The position numbers and the translations under genes were made by a program. Shown here piece by piece: positions 18,772 through 28,644 of a stretch of 64,000 nt of DNA; the first letter of the stretch is position 1; the number at the start of each line of letters is the position of its first letter. Source of the stretch: Microbulbifer hydrolyticus (GTDB lineage: Bacteria > Pseudomonadota > Gammaproteobacteria > Pseudomonadales > Cellvibrionaceae); NCBI RefSeq assembly GCF_009931115.1, contig NZ_CP047491.1, positions 1,935,501 to 1,999,500 on the forward strand, read 5' to 3'. The notes under the pieces are model-generated. The model saw only the letters and a program-made list of their open reading frames with translations, did no database searches and had not been told where the DNA came from.

Positions 18772-19983
18772 ATGTTGCGCAAACTACTCGACTCCATGGA
18801 GCCGCATTTCCACAAGGGCGGCAAATACGAAAAGTTCTACGCGCTGTACGAAGCGATCGACACCGGTCTCTTCCAGCCCGCTGACCGCACCAAAACCACG
18901 GCTCATGTGCGCGACGGTATCGACCTGAAACGCATCATGATCACTGTGTGGGCGTGTGCCCTGATCCCGATGTTCTACGGTATGTGGAACGTGGGCTTCC
19001 AGGCCAACAGCATCATCGCCGGCATGGAAAACGTGGACCTGAGCGGATGGCGCCACGCCATCATCGGCGCTCTGTCCAGCTACGATCCCAATAGCGGCTG
19101 GGACAACTTCGTCCACGGTGCCATGTACTTCCTGCCCATCTACGCGGTGACCTTCATCGTCGGTGGTATCTGGGAAGTCCTGTTCGCGGCGGTACGTGGC
19201 CACGAAGTAAATGAAGGTTTCTTCGTAACCTCCATTCTGTTCGCGCTGACCTGTCCGCCGGACCTGCCCTTGTGGATGGTCGCGATGGGCATCAGCTTCG
19301 GTGTGGTGATCGGTAAGGAAGTATTCGGTGGTACCGGTAAAAACTTCCTGAACCCGGCACTGACCGGCCGTGCTTTCCTGTTCTTTGCCTATCCGGCCGC
19401 CATGTCTGGCGACGCTGTGTGGACCGCCGTTGACGGTTACACCGGTGCAACCGCGCTGTCCGTACTGGCCAGTGAGGGCATCCAGAACGGTGCCGTTGGC
19501 GTGCCCACCGGACAGCTGACCTGGATGGACGCGTTCCTGGGCAACATGCACGGTTCTATCGGTGAGACTTCCACCCTGGCCATGCTGATTGCCGGTGTCA
19601 TCCTGATCGGCATGAAGATTGCGAGCTGGCGTATCGTTGCCGGTACCCTGCTGGGCATGATGGCGACTGCGACCCTGTTCAACATGATCGGCTCCGAGAG
19701 CAATGCGATGTTCGGTGTGCCCTGGTACTGGCACCTGGTAGTGGGCGGCTTCGCCTTCGGCCTGATCTTCATGACTACCGACCCGGTGTCTGCTGCCATG
19801 ACCGATGCCGGTCGCTGGTGGTACGGCATTCTCATCGGCGTGATGTGTGTATTGATCCGCGTGGTGAACCCGGCATTCCCGGAAGGCATGATGCTGGCGA
19901 TCCTGTTCGCCAATCTGTTCGCGCCGCTGTTTGACCACTTCGTTGTGCAGTCCCATATCAAACGGAGGTTGGCACGTGGCTAA
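18772..19983 (+). CDS. nqrB: Na+-NQR subunit B
   Basis: Membrane subunit that carries a covalently bound FMN and riboflavin and forms much of the Na+ pathway. It has 403 residues with about ten membrane segments. The flavinylation motif is visible as [11 protein letters not shown], where the Thr of the S/TGAT motif takes FMN by phosphoester linkage. The N-terminal soluble stretch ([30 protein letters not shown]) is typical. AAGGAGGGTTAAGG immediately precedes the ATG, overlapping the end of nqrA. Its 3' end overlaps the GTG start of nqrC by eight bases, indicating translational coupling. Confidence 0.98.
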   Translation: MLRKLLDSMEPHFHKGGKYEKFYALYEAIDTGLFQPADRTKTTAHVRDGIDLKRIMITVWACALIPMFYGMWNVGFQANSIIAGMENVDLSGWRHAIIGALSSYDPNSGWDNFVHGAMYFLPIYAVTFIVGGIWEVLFAAVRGHEVNEGFFVTSILFALTCPPDLPLWMVAMGISFGVVIGKEVFGGTGKNFLNPALTGRAFLFFAYPAAMSGDAVWTAVDGYTGATALSVLASEGIQNGAVGVPTGQLTWMDAFLGNMHGSIGETSTLAMLIAGVILIGMKIASWRIVAGTLLGMMATATLFNMIGSESNAMFGVPWYWHLVVGGFAFGLIFMTTDPVSAAMTDAGRWWYGILIGVMCVLIRVVNPAFPEGMMLAILFANLFAPLFDHFVVQSHIKRRLARG

Positions 19984-20758
19984 TAAAGATTCTGTAAAAG
20001 GTACTCTGATTGTCGCACTGGTCCTGTGTATCGTCTGTTCTGTGGTGGTCTCCACCGCGGCAGTGATGCTCAAGCCCAAGCAAGAGGCGAATGCCGAGCT
20101 GGACATGAAGAAGAACGTACTGCTCGCTGGTGGCCTGATCTCTCCGGATCAGACCAGCCGCAAGGCGATCGAAGAAGCGTTCGGCAATGTCACCATCAAG
20201 TACGTCGACCTGAATACTGGCAAATTCACCGATGAAGCGCCGGCAGGTGGTAGCGGCCGTGCCGCTGCCAAGATCGCCAGCGCCAGTGAAAAGCTGCCTG
20301 CGGAAGAGGACACTGCCAAGATCATCCGCCGTGAAAACACCAAAGAGGTGTACCTGGTGGAAAAGGGCGGTGAACTGCAGCGCATCATCCTGCCGGTTCG
20401 CGGCTACGGCCTTTGGGGCCAGCTGTACGGCTTCCTGGCGCTCGAGAATGATCTGAAGACTGTTGCTGGTCTCGGCTTCTACGAGCACAAGGAAACCCCG
20501 GGACTGGGTGGCGAAGTGGACAACCCGCGCTGGAAAGCTCAGTGGGAAGGCAAAGAGGTTTACGATGCGGATGGCAACGTAGACATCGCCGTCATCAAGG
20601 GCAGCGTTGATGCCAACACGCCGAACGCTGAGCACAAGGTAGACGGCCTGTCCGGTGCCACGCTCACCAGTAAGGGCGTCAACAACCTGGTTAACTTCTG
20701 GCTGGGCGGCCAGGGTTACGGTCCCTTCTTGAAAAACCTTAAAGCAGGGGAGGCGTAA
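19976..20758 (+). CDS. nqrC: Na+-NQR subunit C
   Basis: Periplasm-exposed subunit with a single N-terminal membrane anchor ([24 protein letters not shown]) and a covalently attached FMN. The FMN-acceptor motif SGATLTS is present near the C-terminus ([16 protein letters not shown]). The start is set at GTG 19976, which has CGGAGG at proper spacing and yields the expected N-terminus VANKDSVKG; an upstream in-frame start at 19931 would lie inside nqrB. The resulting length is 260 residues, normal for NqrC. The FMN transfer would be done by the ApbE encoded five genes downstream. Confidence 0.97.
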   Translation: MANKDSVKGTLIVALVLCIVCSVVVSTAAVMLKPKQEANAELDMKKNVLLAGGLISPDQTSRKAIEEAFGNVTIKYVDLNTGKFTDEAPAGGSGRAAAKIASASEKLPAEEDTAKIIRRENTKEVYLVEKGGELQRIILPVRGYGLWGQLYGFLALENDLKTVAGLGFYEHKETPGLGGEVDNPRWKAQWEGKEVYDADGNVDIAVIKGSVDANTPNAEHKVDGLSGATLTSKGVNNLVNFWLGGQGYGPFLKNLKAGEA

Positions 20759-20760
20759 GC

Positions 20761-21435
20761 ATGAGCATGAAATTGAAAGACACTCTGCTGGAGCCGATTT
20801 TCAACAATAACCCCATCGCGTTGCAGATCCTCGGTATCTGTTCCGCGCTGGCGGTCACCAGCTCGCTGGCGGTCACCCTGGTGATGTGTATTGCATTGAC
20901 CACGGTAACTGCGTTCTCGAACCTGTCGGTCTCTCTGATCCGGAAACAGATTCCCAACAGCATTCGGATCATCGTACAGATGACCGTAATTGCATCGCTG
21001 GTAATCGTGGTGGATCAGATCCTGAAGGCATACGCCTACGACATCTCCAAGCAGCTGTCGGTATTTGTTGGCCTGATCATCACCAACTGTATCGTAATGG
21101 GCCGCGCGGAAGCCTTCGCCATGAAGCACGGTCCCAAGGACAGCTTCTTCGACGGTATTGGCAACGGCCTGGGTTATAGCGTCATCCTGATTGGCCTCGC
21201 GGTTGTCCGCGAACTCTTCGGCGCTGGCAAACTGTTTGGTATTGAACTCCTGTCTACCGTGAACAACGGCGGCTGGTACGTACCGAACGGTATGCTGCTG
21301 CTGCCGCCGAGCGCATTCTTCCTGATCGGTCTGTTCATCTGGGCAATCCGTACCTGGAAGCCTGCGCAGGTGGAAGAGGACGAATTCAAGATTACGTCCA
21401 ACTCTAAAGTGCCGCTGGCACAACAGGAGGCCTGA
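20761..21435 (+). CDS. nqrD: Na+-NQR subunit D
   Basis: Integral membrane subunit of 224 residues with six predicted membrane helices. NqrD and NqrE are related to each other and to RnfE/RnfA; together they ligate an intramembrane iron centre through conserved Cys residues. Here one such Cys is in [18 protein letters not shown]. The start [31 protein letters not shown] is typical (the ATG at 20761 gives an additional MS). It is separated from nqrC by two bases and from nqrE by three, with GGAGG sequences before both. Confidence 0.97.
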   Translation: MSMKLKDTLLEPIFNNNPIALQILGICSALAVTSSLAVTLVMCIALTTVTAFSNLSVSLIRKQIPNSIRIIVQMTVIASLVIVVDQILKAYAYDISKQLSVFVGLIITNCIVMGRAEAFAMKHGPKDSFFDGIGNGLGYSVILIGLAVVRELFGAGKLFGIELLSTVNNGGWYVPNGMLLLPPSAFFLIGLFIWAIRTWKPAQVEEDEFKITSNSKVPLAQQEA

Positions 21436-21438
21436 TAG

Positions 21439-22047
21439 ATGGAACACTTTATTTCTCTGATCATTCGCGCCGTTTTCGTTGAAAACATGGCGCTGGCCTT
21501 CTTCCTCGGGATGTGTACTTTCCTCGCGGTATCCAAGAAGGTCGAAGCGGCGGTTGGTCTCGGTGTTGCGGTTGTTGTAGTACTGACCATCACCGTTCCG
21601 GTTAACAACCTGATTTACACCTACCTGCTGAAAGACGGCGCGCTGGCCTGGGCTGGTTACCCGGACGTGGACCTTAGCTTCCTCGGCCTGCTGTCTTACA
21701 TCGGTGTTATTGCTGCACTGGTACAGATCCTGGAGATGTTCCTGGATAAATATGTACCGGCGCTCTACAACGCCCTCGGTGTATTCCTGCCGCTGATTAC
21801 CGTGAACTGCGCCATCATGGGTGCGTCTCTGTTCATGGTGGAGCGCGAATACAATTTTGGTGAATCTGTCGCTTACGGCTTCGGTGCTGGCCTTGGCTGG
21901 GCACTGGCGATTACCGCTCTCGCCGGTATTCGTGAAAAGCTCAAGTACAGCGATGTGCCGAACGGTCTGAAAGGCCTGGGTATCACCTTCATTACCGTTG
22001 GTCTCATGTCGCTGGGCTTCATGTCCTTCGGCGGCATCGATATCTAA
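21439..22047 (+). CDS. nqrE: Na+-NQR subunit E
   Basis: Membrane subunit of 202 residues with six helices, paralogous to NqrD and to RnfA. Two conserved Cys-containing segments are seen: [20 protein letters not shown] early and [16 protein letters not shown] in the middle; such Cys residues bind the intramembrane iron centre shared with NqrD. The protein is complete and of standard length. AGGAGGCC stands before the ATG, overlapping the nqrD end. Nothing unusual was seen in codon use or composition relative to its neighbours. Confidence 0.97.
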   Translation: MEHFISLIIRAVFVENMALAFFLGMCTFLAVSKKVEAAVGLGVAVVVVLTITVPVNNLIYTYLLKDGALAWAGYPDVDLSFLGLLSYIGVIAALVQILEMFLDKYVPALYNALGVFLPLITVNCAIMGASLFMVEREYNFGESVAYGFGAGLGWALAITALAGIREKLKYSDVPNGLKGLGITFITVGLMSLGFMSFGGIDI

Positions 22048-22065
22048 GCGGGGAGGTCGAATAGA

Positions 22066-23292
22066 ATGGAATTAACGGATATTTATTTTGGCGTAGGCAT
22101 GTTCACCGTGATCGTGATCGCGCTGGTAGCCATTATTCTGGTTGCCCGCTCACGTCTGGTGAACACCGGTGACGTCAACATCGTGGTCAATGGTGAGAAA
22201 ACCCTCACCGTGCCGGCGGGTGGCAAACTGCTGCAGACCCTGGCGGCCAATAACCTGTTCCTGGCATCTGCCTGTGGCGGCGGTGGCTCCTGTGCGCAGT
22301 GTGTATGTGTGGTTGAAGAGGGTGGCGGCGACATGTTGCCGACCGAAGCAGCGCACTTCACCCCGCGTGAAGCGAAAGAAGGCAAGCGTCTTTCCTGTCA
22401 GGTTGCTGTAAAGCAGGACATGAAAATCGAAGTGCCGGAAGAGGTGTTCGGTGTGAAGCAGTGGGAATGCACTGTGGAATCCAACCCCAACGTGGCGACC
22501 TTCATCAAAGAGCTGACCCTGAAGCTGCCGGAAGGCGAAAACGTCGACTTCCGCGCGGGCGGTTACGTTCAGCTGGAAGCGCCGCCCCACCATGTGAAAT
22601 TCTCCGATTTCGACATCGAAGAAGAGTACCGCGGTGACTGGGAGCACTTTGGCTTCTTCAAGCTGGAGTCCAAGGTCACCGAGCCGGTGGTTCGTGCCTA
22701 CTCCATGGCGAACTACCCGGAAGAGAAGGGTGTTGTTAAGTTCAACATCCGTATCGCGACCCCGCCGCCGCGTACCGAAGGTATTCCGCCGGGCCAGATG
22801 TCTTCCTACGTCTTCAACCTGAAGCCGGGCGACAAGATGCGCGTATACGGTCCCTTTGGTGAGTTCTTCGCCAAGGATACCGATAATGAAATGGTCTTTA
22901 TCGGCGGTGGTGCCGGTATGGCGCCGATGCGTTCGCACATCTTCGACCAGCTCAAGCGCCTGCACTCCAAGCGCAAGATCAGCTTCTGGTACGGCGCGCG
23001 CTCCCTGCGCGAGATGTTCTACGAGGACGACTACAACGGCCTGCAGGACGAGTTCGACAACTTCCAGTGGCACATTGCACTGTCTGATCCGCAGCCGGAA
23101 GACAACTGGGAAGGTTACACGGGCTTCATCCACAACGTGGTGTACGAGAACTATCTGAAGGACCACCCGGCTCCGGAAGACTGTGAGTACTACATGTGTG
23201 GGCCGCCCATGATGAACGCGGCAGTGATCAATATGCTGAAAGACCTGGGCGTTGAGGATGAAAACATCCTGCTCGACGACTTCGGTGGCTGA
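22066..23292 (+). CDS. nqrF: Na+-NQR subunit F, NADH-oxidising
   Basis: NqrF takes hydride from NADH onto FAD and passes single electrons to its [2Fe-2S] centre. The 408-residue protein has one N-terminal membrane helix ([20 protein letters not shown]), a plant-type ferredoxin domain with the [14 protein letters not shown] cluster motif (C-x5-C-x2-C) and a more distal Cys (RLSCQVAV). A ferredoxin-reductase domain follows with FAD-binding [11 protein letters not shown] and NADH-binding [12 protein letters not shown], ending in LLDDFGG. GGGGAGGTCG precedes the ATG. It ends the structural operon; apbE starts six bases later, but a terminator-like hairpin lies between them. Confidence 0.98.
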   Translation: MELTDIYFGVGMFTVIVIALVAIILVARSRLVNTGDVNIVVNGEKTLTVPAGGKLLQTLAANNLFLASACGGGGSCAQCVCVVEEGGGDMLPTEAAHFTPREAKEGKRLSCQVAVKQDMKIEVPEEVFGVKQWECTVESNPNVATFIKELTLKLPEGENVDFRAGGYVQLEAPPHHVKFSDFDIEEEYRGDWEHFGFFKLESKVTEPVVRAYSMANYPEEKGVVKFNIRIATPPPRTEGIPPGQMSSYVFNLKPGDKMRVYGPFGEFFAKDTDNEMVFIGGGAGMAPMRSHIFDQLKRLHSKRKISFWYGARSLREMFYEDDYNGLQDEFDNFQWHIALSDPQPEDNWEGYTGFIHNVVYENYLKDHPAPEDCEYYMCGPPMMNAAVINMLKDLGVEDENILLDDFGG

Positions 23293-23298
23293 TCACGC

Positions 23299-24399
23299 AT
23301 GATTGGACGTGACAATACATCCACGAAAACAGGGCCGCTGCTATCGGCCCTGTTTTTGTTTGTGCGGAAAGCGTTTTCCAGGCGGGAGCGGCTCGGCGGT
23401 TTTGGCGCTGTGCTGCTGGCAGTGTTCGCGCTGTCCGCCTGTACCGCTGAGAACCACACATGGAAGCTGTCTGGCCCCACCATGGGTACCGCCTACCACA
23501 TCACGGTGGTGGATGTGCCCGCGGCCGTTCACAAGGCAGAATTGCAATCTGCAATCGATGCCGAGTTGGCCGCGGTGAATCAGGAGATGTCGACGTATAT
23601 CCCGGATTCCGAACTAATGCGCTTCAATCGCGCACCGGTCGGTGAGGTGGTGGAAGTCTCTCCCCACCTTGCGGAAGTGGTGGCGCGTGCGCTTGAAATA
23701 CATCGCCACAGCGATGGCGCCTTCGATGTAACGGTCGGACCGCTGGTCAATCTGTGGGGATTCGGCCCGAATCCTGAGCCCGAGACCATTCCCGGCGATG
23801 AGGAGATCGCGGCACTGCAGTCGGTGGTGGGCTCTGATGCCCTGAACCTGCAAGGCACGCGACTGTCCAAAGCGCGGGCAGTGGCGATAGATCTCTCCGC
23901 TATCGCCAAGGGCCACGGTGTGGACCGTGTGGCCGACCTGCTCGAGGACAAAGGTATTGGGAACTACCTGGTCGAAGTGGGCGGGGAGCTGCGTACCGCG
24001 GGGGTGAACCCCAAAGGGAAGCCCTGGCGCATCGGTATCGAGCGACCCTCGGCAGGCCAGGTGGTGCAGAAGCCGATCGAAGTCATTGGCAAGGCGGTGG
24101 CCACCTCCGGGGATTACCGCAACTACTACGAGCGTGATGGCAAGCGCTACGCGCATACCATCGATCCCCGTACCGGGCGGCCGGTGGAACATAAACTGGC
24201 TTCGGTAACCGTGATTGCGGACAGTTGTGCCGAGGCGGATGGCTATGCCACGGCACTGAATGTGATCGGCGCCGAAGCAGCGTTAAAATTGGCAGAAGAG
24301 CGGCAACTGGCGGTCTTCCTGCTGGTAAAAACCGATTCAGGGTTTGAGGAGCGCGCGAGCAGCGCGTTCCAGCCCTATCTTGAAAGTCAGGGGAGGTAA
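23299..24399 (+). CDS. apbE: FAD:protein FMN transferase (ApbE), lipoprotein
   Basis: Transfers FMN from FAD onto the Thr of S/TGAxT motifs, here presumably in NqrB and NqrC. The 366-residue protein has a signal sequence with lipobox LSAC (GAVLLAVFALSAC), so it is anchored on the periplasmic side. Family motifs include GPTMGTAYHITV, DVTVGPLVNLWGFG, AIDLSAIAKGHGVDRV and HTIDPRTGRPVEH. The start is uncertain: ATG 23299 makes a long leader whose codons overlap a terminator-like hairpin (23326-23357), whereas GTG 23362 would give a compact 27-residue signal region beginning VRKAFSRRERLGG but has no obvious ribosome-binding site. Confidence 0.95.
   Translation: MIGRDNTSTKTGPLLSALFLFVRKAFSRRERLGGFGAVLLAVFALSACTAENHTWKLSGPTMGTAYHITVVDVPAAVHKAELQSAIDAELAAVNQEMSTYIPDSELMRFNRAPVGEVVEVSPHLAEVVARALEIHRHSDGAFDVTVGPLVNLWGFGPNPEPETIPGDEEIAALQSVVGSDALNLQGTRLSKARAVAIDLSAIAKGHGVDRVADLLEDKGIGNYLVEVGGELRTAGVNPKGKPWRIGIERPSAGQVVQKPIEVIGKAVATSGDYRNYYERDGKRYAHTIDPRTGRPVEHKLASVTVIADSCAEADGYATALNVIGAEAALKLAEERQLAVFLLVKTDSGFEERASSAFQPYLESQGR
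23326..23357 (+). terminator. Terminator-like hairpin at the apbE start
   Basis: A perfect 12-bp stem AAAACAGGGCCG/CGGCCCTGTTTT with a 7-base loop and a T-run, located between nqrF and the body of apbE. It looks like a Rho-independent terminator or attenuator that would lower apbE-nqrM expression relative to nqrA-F. Confidence 0.7.
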
Positions 24400-24401
24400 C
24401 C

Positions 24402-24668
24402 GTGACTATTTACATTTTGGCGTTCATTATTATGGTACTGATTGTGGCCGGTATGGCTCTCGGTGCGATTGTGCAGAACAAGCCGCTCAAAGGCTCCTGT
24501 GGTGGCCTCAACAAGATTGGCATGAAGAAAGACTGCGATATCTGTGGCGGTGACGACGACGAATGCGAAAAAGAGCAGGAGCGTCAGCGTCAGGCGGCAC
24601 TGGCAAAGGTCGCTGCGGAATCCGATCTGGCTTATGACGCGACCAGCAAACAGAACAAAAAATCCTGA
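24402..24668 (+). CDS. nqrM: Na+-NQR maturation factor NqrM
   Basis: Small membrane protein (88 residues, formerly DUF539) needed to assemble the iron centre of Na+-NQR between NqrD and NqrE. One N-terminal helix (YILAFIIMVLIVAGMALGAIV) is followed by the Cys motif GSCGGLNKIGMKKDCDICGGDDDEC, with four conserved Cys, and a charged tail. It starts at GTG 24402 after GGGGAGGTAAC, two bases beyond the apbE stop. Its place after apbE is the usual one in gammaproteobacterial nqr operons. Confidence 0.95.
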   Translation: MTIYILAFIIMVLIVAGMALGAIVQNKPLKGSCGGLNKIGMKKDCDICGGDDDECEKEQERQRQAALAKVAAESDLAYDATSKQNKKS

Positions 24669-24698
24669 TTAAACCGTATAGGCAAAGACAGTAAATCA

Positions 24699-26096
24699 AT
24701 GGCAGATTCCAAGTACGATCTGGTAGTAATTGGTTCCGGTCCGGCAGGGGAAGCCGCGGCCATGAGCGCAGCGAAGAAAGGCCTGCGCGTAGCCGTTATC
24801 GAACGCAGTGCAGCGGTAGGCGGCAACTGCACCCATAAAGGCACCATCCCCTCCAAGGCGCTGCGTCATTCTGTAAAGCAGCTGATGCGTTACAACACCC
24901 AGAGTGTGTTCCGCGCGCTGGGCGAGCCGCGTCGTTTGACCTTTCCGCAGGTGATGGAGTCGGTCAACAAGGTCATTTCCTACCAGGTGGAAATGCACAC
25001 CAGTTTCTACGCGCGCAATCGTGTGGACCTGATCGTTGGCGATGCCAAATTCCGCGATGCCAACAGTGTCGAGGTCAAACTGGCGGACGGCGCCAGGGAA
25101 ATCATTACCGCGGAAAAATTTGTCGTAGCGACCGGGTCGCGCCCGTATCGTCCGGCGGATGTGGATTTCGATCATCCACGCGTTTATGACAGCGATACGA
25201 TTCTGGATATGGAGCACACGCCCCAGGCCATCATCATTTACGGTGCCGGTGTGATTGGCTGTGAGTACGCTTCCATCTTTGCCGCACTCGGTATGAAAGT
25301 GGACCTGATCAACAGCCGTAACCATCTGCTGGAATTCCTCGACGACGAAATTTCCGATGCGCTGAGCTATCACCTGCGGGATATGGGCGTCACCGTTCGC
25401 CACCGTGAGGAATACGCAAAAGTAATCGGCACCGATCGCGGCGTGACCATGGAAATGCAATCCGGCAAGCGGATCTGGGCAGACGCCTTGCTGTGGTGTA
25501 ACGGCCGCTCCGGTAATACCGGCTCACTCGGCCTCGACAAGATCGGTCTCGAGGCGAACCACCGCGGCCAGCTCGCGGTGGATGATCACTACTGTACCGC
25601 TGTGGAAAATGTGTTTGCGGTAGGTGACGTGATTGGCTGGCCGAGCCTGGCCAGCGCGTCTTACGACCAGGGCAGGGCAGTGGCCGCCGCTATCGTCGGT
25701 CGTGGCCACCGGGTGATCGAAGATGCACCTACCGGTATTTATACCCTTCCGGAAATTTCCTCCGTGGGTAAAACCGAAACCGAGCTGACCAACGCCAAGG
25801 TGCCATACGAAGTGGGGCGGGCGCTGTTCAAGCACACCGCGCGTGCACAGATTTCGGGTGAGCGCGTGGGCATGCTGAAAATCCTGTTCCACATCGAGAC
25901 CCGCGAGATTCTCGGCATTCACTGCTTTGGTGCAGAGGCTGCGGAGATTGTGCATATCGGTCAGGCGATCATGAAGCAGCCGGCACCGAACAACTCGATC
26001 GACTTCTTTGTGAATACCACATTCAACTACCCGACCATGGCGGAGGCCTACCGCAGTGCCGCACTGGACGGACTCAATCGGATAACCCGGCTATGA
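24699..26096 (+). CDS. sthA: Soluble pyridine nucleotide transhydrogenase
   Basis: FAD-dependent cytosolic enzyme that equilibrates NADPH + NAD+ with NADP+ + NADH. It has 465 residues, as in E. coli SthA. Features are the FAD-binding [17 protein letters not shown], the NAD(P)-binding Rossmann motif [17 protein letters not shown], the second FAD motif [15 protein letters not shown], and a dimerisation domain. The redox-Cys region reads [17 protein letters not shown], without the CxxxxC disulfide of lipoamide dehydrogenases, as expected for SthA. It lies 30 bases after nqrM in the same orientation and overlaps the following thioesterase gene by four bases, so it may be co-transcribed with the nqr genes. 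Confidence 0.96.
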   Translation: MADSKYDLVVIGSGPAGEAAAMSAAKKGLRVAVIERSAAVGGNCTHKGTIPSKALRHSVKQLMRYNTQSVFRALGEPRRLTFPQVMESVNKVISYQVEMHTSFYARNRVDLIVGDAKFRDANSVEVKLADGAREIITAEKFVVATGSRPYRPADVDFDHPRVYDSDTILDMEHTPQAIIIYGAGVIGCEYASIFAALGMKVDLINSRNHLLEFLDDEISDALSYHLRDMGVTVRHREEYAKVIGTDRGVTMEMQSGKRIWADALLWCNGRSGNTGSLGLDKIGLEANHRGQLAVDDHYCTAVENVFAVGDVIGWPSLASASYDQGRAVAAAIVGRGHRVIEDAPTGIYTLPEISSVGKTETELTNAKVPYEVGRALFKHTARAQISGERVGMLKILFHIETREILGIHCFGAEAAEIVHIGQAIMKQPAPNNSIDFFVNTTFNYPTMAEAYRSAALDGLNRITRL

Positions 26097-26560
26097 GTGA
26101 GCCGTCTCCCGCGGAATTCCGGGCGATGGTGGAGGGGATATTTTCCGATATCCCCTTTGTCCGGGAAATTGGCCTGAGGCTGCAGGATTTCGATCTCGAA
26201 CAGCAGACGTTGTCCGCGGCGTTCGAGCTGAAACCCCAGCTGATCGGTAATCACTTCCAGAATATTCTGCACGGCGGTGTGATCGCCACGGCCTTGGATA
26301 CGGTGGGAGGCCTTACCGCGATGGTGGCGGCGTACCATCGTATGGGCGGCGCCATCGGGTGGGACGAAAAAATCCAACGGCTGATTCGCCTCGGAACCGT
26401 GGATATGCGGGTGGATTACCTGAAACCGGGGCGCGGTGAGCGTTTTGTGTGTGACGGCAAGATCTTGCGGGTGGGCAACAAACTGGTGGTCACCCGGATG
26501 GAGTTGCATAACGATCGCGACGAGTTGATCGCGACCGGCACGGCGACCTTTCTTTACTGA
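26093..26560 (+). CDS. Hotdog-fold thioesterase (YigI-like)
   Basis: A 155-residue PaaI/YigI-type hotdog protein, probably an acyl-CoA thioesterase. Key region: [25 protein letters not shown], in which the HGG and the acidic residue of the following helix belong to the hotdog active site. The segment [14 protein letters not shown] is the typical central strand pair. Its ATG overlaps the sthA stop (ATGA), indicating translational coupling. The acyl chain specificity cannot be read from the sequence. A short imperfect hairpin (GGCCTG/CAGGCC, 26582-26602) follows but has no T-run. Confidence 0.85.
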   Translation: MSEPSPAEFRAMVEGIFSDIPFVREIGLRLQDFDLEQQTLSAAFELKPQLIGNHFQNILHGGVIATALDTVGGLTAMVAAYHRMGGAIGWDEKIQRLIRLGTVDMRVDYLKPGRGERFVCDGKILRVGNKLVVTRMELHNDRDELIATGTATFLY

Positions 26561-26635
26561 GCAAATGACCACCGGGTATTGGGGCCTGCTGCATATACAG
26601 GCCGCCATTCACCCCTGCTATTGCTGTCGCACAGT

Positions 26636-27616
26636 TTATTCTGCAGCTAGCCTGCGATTGTTGGCGAAGAACCAGCGCGTGATCCAGGCTGGATAATTCA
26701 GATGTTCACCGTCAACAAAGAAACCTTCGCCAGAGCCGGCCGGCCAGGCGTGTCCCATCCCATTTACCAGCACCTTGGAAACCCTCGGCCCCTGAGCGTC
26801 GCACCACTGTGATACCGAGGTCTTGTCTGTGGCGGAAGCCGCGTCATCGCATACCGACATCGCGCTGAACTCGGAATAGACGGATAAGGCAATTTCCGCA
26901 TTTCGATCCGCATGTGCCGGCACGACCACATCGTCTTCCACCCCGTGTACGGTATTCCATAGCTGGGTGTTGAGAAGCTCTTCAATGGATATACCATTCT
27001 GCTGAGCCGCGTATTTCAGGCAGTACTCCCGGCCTTCTTCCACGGATACAGATGGCGATTTGAGGTCGCTGCGTGCCCCGGTCGAGCCGGGCGCCGGTCC
27101 GGCACTGACACCGACACCTGCAAACAGGTCAGGCGCCATACACCAGAGCTGGTTGGCGATACCGCCGCCGGAAGATAAGCCGGTGAGGTAGACCTGTGCG
27201 GGATCAATATTGAGCGTCTCGTCGGCGAGGAGTTCCTGTACCAGCGCTACCAGGTGGGCCTGATCACCGTCGTTCCGGCTTGCCTCGGGCCCTTCATGAA
27301 AGTGCCAGCACCCAAGCCATCCGTAGAGGCCACCTTCACCGGAAGCCTGTGGCACCGCCACCACCATGCCGTACTCGTCCGCTACCGTCTCCCAATTTCC
27401 CGATTCGCGGATGGTTTCGTTGCGCTGGACGCAGCCATGCAAACTGACCATCAGCGCGCGGCCAGCACTCAGCGCCGGCTCTGAGTCGGGAATATAAAGA
27501 TAGGTGTCGAGCTCTCCCCCCATCACCCGTTCATCGGTCCAGGTGCCGCCAACGCTGTGGCTACTGAGGCCCAGCAGGATCAGGCATGCGAGCATGCGTG
27601 CTGACTGAACGGCCAT
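26636..27616 (-). CDS. Secreted type-1 short-chain PHA depolymerase (catalytic domain only)
   Basis: A 326-residue exported esterase of the extracellular PHB-depolymerase/LpqC family. A signal peptide (ARMLACLILLGLSSHSVGG) leads into the catalytic domain, with oxyanion segment MVSLHGCVQ, nucleophile lipase box GLSSGGG, an acidic region HGVEDDVVVPAHADRN and catalytic His in VNGMGHAWP. It ends in PAWITRWFFANNRRL with no linker or substrate-binding domain, unlike its paralogue at 28645-30087, to which it is clearly similar along the whole catalytic domain. GGAG precedes the ATG. It probably hydrolyses soluble hydroxyalkanoate oligomers or amorphous polymer; other ester substrates (for example feruloyl or acetyl esters) cannot be excluded. 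Confidence 0.88.
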   Translation of the reverse strand: MAVQSARMLACLILLGLSSHSVGGTWTDERVMGGELDTYLYIPDSEPALSAGRALMVSLHGCVQRNETIRESGNWETVADEYGMVVAVPQASGEGGLYGWLGCWHFHEGPEASRNDGDQAHLVALVQELLADETLNIDPAQVYLTGLSSGGGIANQLWCMAPDLFAGVGVSAGPAPGSTGARSDLKSPSVSVEEGREYCLKYAAQQNGISIEELLNTQLWNTVHGVEDDVVVPAHADRNAEIALSVYSEFSAMSVCDDAASATDKTSVSQWCDAQGPRVSKVLVNGMGHAWPAGSGEGFFVDGEHLNYPAWITRWFFANNRRLAAE

Positions 27617-27759
27617 ATTTATTCTCCGGTGTTGTATTGATCGTGTTGTAGGTGTGAGCGGGTATCCTTCACGTTACCAGAGTCGGGTGCCGCCGGCATC
27701 AGGCATTGGTATGATTTGGCTTCCTGCTAATTATTCTCCGAATGGGTTATGGAGACGCG

Positions 27760-28506
27760 CTACATGCGCAGACCACCATCTACCTCAATCGTGCGTCCGC
27801 TCACGTAATCATTCTCGATAATAAAGCGCAGTGCGGATGCGATTTCATCGGGCTGGCCGATTCTCTTCAACGGTACTTTTGCCAACATTCGTTCCAGTAC
27901 TTCGGGGCGCATCTGTGCCACCATTTCGGTTTCCACAAATCCCGGTGCGATAGCGGCAACGCGAATATTGTAGCGCGCCAGCTCTTTGGCCCAGGTAGTG
28001 GTCATCGCGGCTACTCCGGCCTTGCTGGCAGCGTAGTTACTCTGACCGGCATTGCCCGCACGGGCTACGCTGGAAAGGTTGACGATGACGCCGCCTCTGC
28101 CCTGAAGCATGTGGCTGGCGGCGGCGCGGCCGCACAGAAAGACACCGGTCAGGTTTACATCGATTACCGATTGCCACTGCTGTAAAGACATGCGCCCGAC
28201 GACCTCACCGTGCTCGACTTTCAGTAGCAGACCATCGCGCAGCAGACCGGCGTTGTTGACCAGTACATCGACCCGGGAGAACTCACCCCGGATCCGCGCG
28301 AAAGTAGCGTCTACCGCTACCTCGTCGGTTATGTCAGTGGCATATACACGCGATTCGCCACAAAGCTCCGCAGTTTCGGCCAGCGCCTGGGCGTCGATAT
28401 CAATCAGTGCCAGACGCGCGCCACGTGCGGCCAGATGAGTCGCCATGGCACGCCCCAGGCCGCGTCCCGCGCCGGTGATGGCGACAACAGCGTCTTTTAT
28501 TTCCAT
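27760..28506 (-). CDS. SDR-family oxidoreductase (FabG/PhaB-like)
   Basis: A 248-residue short-chain dehydrogenase/reductase. Cofactor motif TGAGRGLGRAMA, NAG motif VNNAGLL, catalytic Ser in IVNLSSVA and YxxxK as YAASKAG are all present; the C-terminus (DYVSGRTIEVDGGLRM) is typical of FabG-type 3-oxoacyl or acetoacetyl-CoA reductases. ATG 28506 is preferred over the upstream in-frame start at 28551 because AAGGAAAAACTA lies before it and a terminator hairpin lies within the extended leader. Placed between two PHA depolymerase genes, it may oxidise or reduce 3-hydroxyacyl derivatives released from PHA; this is inference. Confidence 0.88.
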   Translation of the reverse strand: MEIKDAVVAITGAGRGLGRAMATHLAARGARLALIDIDAQALAETAELCGESRVYATDITDEVAVDATFARIRGEFSRVDVLVNNAGLLRDGLLLKVEHGEVVGRMSLQQWQSVIDVNLTGVFLCGRAAASHMLQGRGGVIVNLSSVARAGNAGQSNYAASKAGVAAMTTTWAKELARYNIRVAAIAPGFVETEMVAQMRPEVLERMLAKVPLKRIGQPDEIASALRFIIENDYVSGRTIEVDGGLRM

Positions 28507-28520
28507 TAGTTTTTCCTTCA

Positions 28521-28546
28521 AAAAAGGCGCGCCGTTGTGGCGCGCC
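28521..28546 (-). terminator. Terminator of the PHA depolymerase gene
   Basis: On the minus strand a perfect hairpin GGCGCGCC-ACAAC-GGCGCGCC is followed by a T-run. It lies between the long PHA depolymerase gene and the ribosome-binding site of the SDR gene, so the SDR gene probably has readthrough or its own promoter. Confidence 0.85.
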
Positions 28547-28644
28547 AACATTGCCCCGGAGTAAAGGGCAGGAGAGAGATTAAAACGTTGTAATTGAGCT
28601 TGGTGTGGAAAATTCGTCCAGGGGAAGAGAATTCCACTTTTGCT

